From Kryptolebias marmoratus (Eukaryota > Chordata > Actinopteri > Cyprinodontiformes > Rivulidae), in NCBI RefSeq assembly GCF_001649575.2, contig NC_051443.1:6191569-6255568 (forward strand): 64,000 nt of DNA, written 5' to 3'. The notes under the pieces are model-generated. The model was not told the DNA's origin and searched no databases. It saw nothing but the letters and a program-made list of their open reading frames with translations. Of the stretch, positions 59,051 through 64,000 are shown in pieces. The position numbers and the translations under genes are program-made. The number at the start of each line of letters is the position of its first letter. Positions within the stretch are counted from its first letter, which is position 1.

Positions 59051-60559
59051 TCCCCGATCTGGAGAAGGCAAAGCCATTATCATTTTGATGTAATGGGACT
59101 GATCAATGATGACATCATCATTATGTGATGTCATCACTGGTGAGAACTGAGCCGAGGCCATAGGGTCATTAAGAAACTGTAGGAGCTGAACCATGAGCCC
59201 AATCACCACCAAAATATTTTTATTTTTTTGTGACAACCTCAATATTTTCTGAAAATTTCATCTAAATCACTTCATTAGTTTTTGAGTCATCTCATGCACA
59301 GACAAATAAACAAAAACATTTACCTCCTAGGGGGAGGTCTGATATACAGAAAGGTGTCGAGGCAGCTATTGGCCAAAAGTAACGTGGAATTTCCTTCAGT
59401 AATAACTCAAGCTGACAAAGTGCTGGTGTTTTGATGTATGACCTGTATAAGAAGTGCAAAGAGAGAACCAAAATCAAAAGAAACGTTAAAGCTGCTGCCA
59501 GTTTATCATTAGGGTCACCATGGTAACCACACACCTGTGTCTGTCACTCCCAGACAGCACTCTTGAGCCTTCCGTGACCTCCGGGTCTAATTGACCCAAG
59601 GGCTTCGCTACCTGTCTTCGTCTCTTTGTCTCTCTCTCTCTCTTCAGGGCTTCAGGAGGGTTAAAGGACAGGCAGAAGAAACATGGAACAAAAATTAAGT
59701 GTCAAACAGTCAGAGTGAAAACTACAAGTCAAATTTGTAAAAATCCTGAACTGTAAGTAACAGAAGGCTCTGATGCTCACAGACGTCATTACTTACGTTT
59801 CTACAGTGTTTTATGGAAGTTCCTGTTTCGAAGAACAAATTCTGAGCTCGGATACAGTGGAGGTCAATGAGAGTTTAGGTGTGTGACGACTTGAGATAAA
59901 AACCTTAAGTCCTAGAGCAGTGAGAGACACGATGGGTGAAAGAATATGAAAATACCTACATTTTGTTCTACGAACTGTTTAGTAAGCGTAACATTTGGGG
60001 AAATAAGAGTTTGTATAATTTAGGAAAATTTAGACAGCTTGAAGATGAGGGCGTGTAACATCGTCATGCTCCACGCTGAACATTCAGTGGTAAAATTTGT
60101 AAATCATAAAACATAAACTGTGATTGTGTAAAAAAATAAAATAAAGAAACACCATATCAGACATTTAAAGTCTAACTTTCTGGAACCAGATTAAACTCTG
60201 AATGATGTTTTTACTGCAAAGTCTGAGCTGTAGAGCTCCAAAGGGGGCTGTGGTTTGCTCTTGTGTTTCAACAAAATCTCATTGTTGTCTATGGGAAATC
60301 TTTTACCACTGTATCTGGTCGACCTGCGTCGGTGTTGAAAGCTGTGGGAGGACCATTGAATCAAAGATTTTGTTGAAAGTGGAAGAACACCTTGGAATAG
60401 TAATGGCTGCTTCGGTGCATGTGCGATGAAAGCCTTAATTATCTGTTAGTTAACAGCAGGAGTTTTAGAGTGAGAAAGCATCATGCAAATCTGAAGGACG
60501 GAGTCAAATTATGCAGGATCTCATGTGATATAATGAGAATATTATTGGAAGGGTGTGTG

Positions 60560-61340
60560 TGTGTGTGTGTGTGTGGGGGGGGGAGACTCACAGCTACCAC
60601 ACATCATTTAACGCAATATTTGTAAAATGGTTAGAGTTTGAGCCATTCTTGTGTTGGCTATTGTCAAACAGCTGAGGCGGCCAACTTGAAATGGGTTGAC
60701 TCCAAATGGTAATGAACTGTAGATGTGCAGGCACTGATCACTTTTTGAGAGTTTCATTGAAATTTGTGCTGTGGTTCATGAGACGTTTTGCTAACAGACA
60801 GACATTGTTGAGTCTAACAGTTAATGGCAAAATTTTAGGCAAAGGTGTTGCTGATTGCATACCACTCAAAATATATGTTGGGCATAACTCCCAACTACTT
60901 CCACACCAATTTTAAGCTCAGTATCTGTAAAACTGGCAGAATTGTAGCCATTTTTGTATTTCCTGAGATCAGTTCGGTGTGGCAGTCATCATGAACTGGT
61001 TTGACTCGAAAATTTAATCAGTTGTAGATGCTCATCCAATGTATGTTTTTTAAAAGTTTCATTGAAATCCATCCAATGGTTAATGAGATATTTTGCTAAC
61101 AAACACAGATTTGACTTCAATAGTTAATAACAAAGTTTTAATAACAGATCTTGTTTGATTTGTTAACTTTTAGAATATGTGTTTGGAATCAGTCTCAGTT
61201 ACTACCACACCAAATTTGAGCTCAGTATCTGTAAAATGTGTTATCACTTTCTGAGAGTTTCGTTCAAATCCATGGACTGGTTCATGAGATCATTTGTTAA
61301 CAGACAAACAATGCACGCAAGCACACACGCACACACAGGG
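60560..61340 (-). repeat. family A array, minus orientation, three subunits
   Basis: Subunit boundaries at 'gagacgttttgctaac' (60780), 'gagatattttgctaac' (61085) and 'gagatcatttgttaac' (61286). A GT tract interrupts the start. The array ends about 240 bp before the tmem174 start codon. Confidence 0.8.
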
Positions 61341-61580
61341 CAAAAACATTAAACCATAATTTGTCTAAATTTCCAACCTGGAGTGGATGATTGTTACTGT
61401 CCCCATCAATGTGATCATCCACTTCATTCTGTGTCTGCATGAAAGTGCAGGTTAACGTGTAACTTGTTCTTTTTGTTGGTAGTTTTCTGGGTTACTCAGT
61501 GTTCATGCAGTGGAACTTGCTGTGAGAGACAGAGTGTCCCATGCTAAGTGTCCTAACACGTGTTGAGATACTAGATCGAC

Positions 61581-62141
61581 ATGGTGGGACAAAGACCTGG
61601 AATGGAGACGAACGGTACCGCTACTAGCTCCCGTCTGTCGGACACTTTGCTGGACGATGAGAAGACCGCAGCGGCCCTGCTGCTGTCGGGAGTCTTCCTG
61701 GCCATGGTGGGTGTCACCTTCACCGCCATGGGCTGGCAGCACTACCAAACGAACACCAACTTCCAGTGGACTCAGCTGCTGGGCCCCATCCTGATCTCAG
61801 TCGGAGGAACCTTCATGTTCACCAGCATCTGCAAGTTCAGGTTAATCTTTTGCTGTGGACAGCAGGAGGACGAGGGCGTGTTTGTCATACCGGTGAGGGA
61901 GCAAGTCTCCAGAGGACATCCCGTTGTGGTTCATGGCAGGAATCCACCGGTCATGTTGCAGGGAGCCGCAACCATGCTCTGCATTCCACCTGCTTATAGC
62001 TTCATCACCCAGGAGGTGCAGCAACCAAATGAGCTCCATCCTGGCCTTCCTCCGTATGATGGTGTCCACGGTGTGGACATGGTTACGGCAGAGGACAGCA
62101 GAGCTCACAGCTCACAGACGGACCAGAGAAGAAGCCGGTAA
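61581..62141 (+). CDS. tmem174: tmem174, two-pass transmembrane protein 174 (main coding exon)
   Basis: The frame opens with ATG at 61581 ([20 protein letters not shown]; a second ATG follows 7 codons in). Membrane segment 1 is about residues 32-54 ([20 protein letters not shown], then GW), and segment 2 about 66-86 ([20 protein letters not shown]). WTQLLGP and the GVTFTAMGW block match TMEM174. After them come a Cys pair and a Pro/Tyr motif tail (CIPPAYS, GLPPYDG). The human protein is longer (about 243 residues) and ends in a PPPYEE-type motif not seen here. The last codons overlap a good donor, CG-GTAATG at 62138, so a further exon probably lies outside the window; otherwise the TAA at 62139 gives 186 residues. 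In mammals TMEM174 is enriched in kidney proximal tubule, where it associates with the phosphate transporter NPT2A. Confidence 0.9.
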   Translation: MVGQRPGMETNGTATSSRLSDTLLDDEKTAAALLLSGVFLAMVGVTFTAMGWQHYQTNTNFQWTQLLGPILISVGGTFMFTSICKFRLIFCCGQQEDEGVFVIPVREQVSRGHPVVVHGRNPPVMLQGAATMLCIPPAYSFITQEVQQPNELHPGLPPYDGVHGVDMVTAEDSRAHSSQTDQRRSR

Positions 62142-62159
62142 TGTTAGGTTCTCTGTTTA

Positions 62160-62700
62160 TTTAGTTTTGTTTGGACTTTGCATTTTGGATCCTTGAATTC
62201 TGTATTATTATTATTATTATTATTATTATTCCATGGTTTCTTTTGTTAGTTCAGTCTCCTGTTTTATCACAGTTCTGTTTATTTTCAGTCTTCTAGTTTT
62301 ACTTTATTATTCCCTGTGTGTTCTTAGTGTTAGGTGTAGTCTTCTCCTTTGTATTTCTAGTTTTCCCCTTGCTCATGTTTCCTGTTTCCTTGTGTGCTCT
62401 TCCTCCTCTCCTGTGTCCTCTCTCCCCTCACCTGTGTCTTGTCAGTAATCAGCCCTGGTCCTTTGTCTCCCTCTTGTATTTAAGCAGTTCTTTTCCGTCC
62501 CTCTATGCTGGTTTGTCTGTTTTGTTACCCTGTTCATGTTTAGACTTTGTCGCGTTGTCAAGTCCATTTTTGAGTTCCTTGTATTTTGTTAATTCATCTT
62601 TGGATTTAATCAATCACCACGTTGCTGTCATGCATTTGGGTCCTTCTCCCACGCCTATCATGACAGCTAAGAAAGAGTGCTTTCATGACAAACAATCTTC
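62160..62700. repeat. ATT microsatellite and pyrimidine-rich dispersed repeat
   Basis: (ATT)n at about 62207-62231, then C/T-rich sequence ending 'gggtccttctcccacgccta' and 'tcatgacag', a tail common in fish dispersed repeats. The frames through it are composition-driven. It could be intron of tmem174 if the donor at 62138 is used. Confidence 0.5.
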
Positions 62701-62829
62701 TGACAAAAAGAGATAACTGAAGCATTAAGAAATGGCAAAGTTATGTCTGTTTTAATTAAATCTTGAAAACACTTTTATAGGAACCCAGTCCCTTTTGGGC
62801 TTCAGCTTCTGAGTTCCTGTCAAATGTCT

Positions 62830-62970
62830 TTTACAGTTGATGGCTGGGGATGACTCTTGGCTACTAACACACCAGATTTTAGCTCAGTACCTGTAAAACA
62901 GACTGAGTTATCATCTTTTCTGTGTTGGTTCAGGTAAATTAGCCATGGCAGCCATCTTAAATGTCAGTAA
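62830..62970 (-). repeat. family A fragment, minus orientation
   Basis: 'attttagctcagtacctgta', 'tggcagccatcttaaatgtc' mark one partial subunit. Confidence 0.65.
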
Positions 62971-63539
62971 CTTCTTGAGAGGTGCTCCAAACAAGCCATT
63001 CAGTAAACTCTGTAATGAAGAACATGAAGGGATAAGACTCCAAACACGGTGACTCAGAAAAAACAACAGTGTCTTACATGGAAAGAAATTGGTCTCATTT
63101 AGTTTGAACTTAGCGGTATTTACAGGCACAAGAGAAGGTGAAAAAAAACCAAGAACATGATCTTCTTTAAATCAGGGGACTGAGTGTTCTTATGCAAGAA
63201 AGCTCTCAGTTTGTTTTTAATGCAGCACTGTTCATTGCTTGGCTCACTGTGTTTTAGGCCATTATTCCCCTCTAAAATATTGTCTCAATGATGCTCAACA
63301 TATTCTGTTCTAAAACCTAGTATTTGTCAGCTCCTTCAGTGTTGCTGTAGGCCTCTCTGACCAGTTTCTGGCTCGTCTTTTCACCACTTTTGAAGGAACA
63401 TTCAGTTCTCCGTAATTTCATTATTGTTCCATACTTTCTCCAATTCATGAGGACTGCCTTCACTGTGTTCCATTCATTATTTAATACTGAGGAAATGTTT
63501 TGTAACTTTCTCCTGGTGGATTTCTTTTGACAATGAAAT

Positions 63540-64000
63540 CATTTTGATGCTTTGTGAGTCTCTGTGAACCTTGGATTATGTCTGGATGGGAACATGTGTT
63601 GTTGTAAAACCTGCAGACTTTTCTGCTTTGATGGTTCCTTTCCAGATGTGTAAGCTGCTCATGGCAGAGACACTAATGCACCCCCATACCATCAGAGAGG
63701 CAGGCTCTTGAACTGTGTGCTGATAACAGGCTGGATTGTCCCTCTCCTCTTTAGTATAGCAGACATGGTGTTCATAGTTTCCAAAAAGAATTTAAAATTT
63801 TGATTTGTCTGACCACAGAACAGTTTTCCACTTCGCCTCAGTCCATCTTAAATGGGCTTTGGCTCAAAGGAGATAGCAGCATTTCTGGATGGTGTTCACA
63901 TCTGGCTTTTTCTTTGTAAGATAGAGCTTTAAACAGCATTTGTGGATGTCACAACAAACTGTGTTTACAGAGAGTGATCTGTAGAAGTGTTCCTGAATCC
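63540..64000 (-). mobile_element. Tc1/mariner-superfamily element B, cut by window end
   Basis: Blocks 'ccataccatcagagaggcag', 'tgtccctctcctctttagta' and 'cagagagtgatctgtagaag' are the reverse complement of the copy at 53587-54985. The element continues beyond the window. Confidence 0.8.

Overview
This window is vertebrate nuclear DNA, almost certainly from a percomorph-type teleost. The coding exons are short and separated by introns of 79 bp to several kb. The introns are packed with fish-type DNA transposons, RTE/Rex3-like LINE pieces, MITEs and CA/GT/CCAT microsatellites. There is no operon structure, CRISPR array or other prokaryotic feature.

Region 1 (322-47288, + strand) is almost all of fcho2, the F-BAR and mu-homology-domain endocytic adaptor. 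I could chain 27 coding exons in one continuous frame. They give 1003 residues plus a stop; only the first ~42 residues of the F-BAR domain lie upstream of the window. The order is F-BAR (322-12111), a basic/acidic linker (16545-40442) and the mu-homology domain (40443-47288). Two points stand out. (a) The intron at 18999-19178 is a textbook U12-type AT-AC intron. (b) Four phase-symmetric linker exons (19+28+160+27 = 234 codons) have no counterpart in the 810-residue human protein as I remember it, and they account almost exactly for the length difference.

Region 2 (47289-61500) holds the probable fcho2 3'UTR and many transposons. It also holds an unidentified candidate gene end at 52167-52757: two exons with compatible splice phase, an apparent frameshift and a downstream AATAAA. 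Region 3 (61581-62137/62141) is the main coding exon of tmem174, a small two-pass membrane protein. In mammals TMEM171 and TMEM174 also lie beside FCHO2, so the order fits conserved synteny.

The mobile-element layer is informative. A TIR family beginning CAGGGTTTCCCCC occurs three times; two copies have exact 5-bp target duplications, and one splits a Tc1-like transposase at a site that can be read precisely. A hAT-like element has a perfect 8-bp duplication. A MITE-like family with ends AGCCAGTATCTCACTGG hosts a nested Rex3-like insertion. A further dispersed family, built of ~200-300 bp subunits and present in more than a dozen fragments of both orientations, I could not name. I found no evidence of a new multi-gene system. 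The most interesting items are the U12 intron, the expanded fcho2 linker with a possible AP-2 motif, the unidentified two-exon gene end and a possible alternative hydrophobic terminal exon at 14232-14377.
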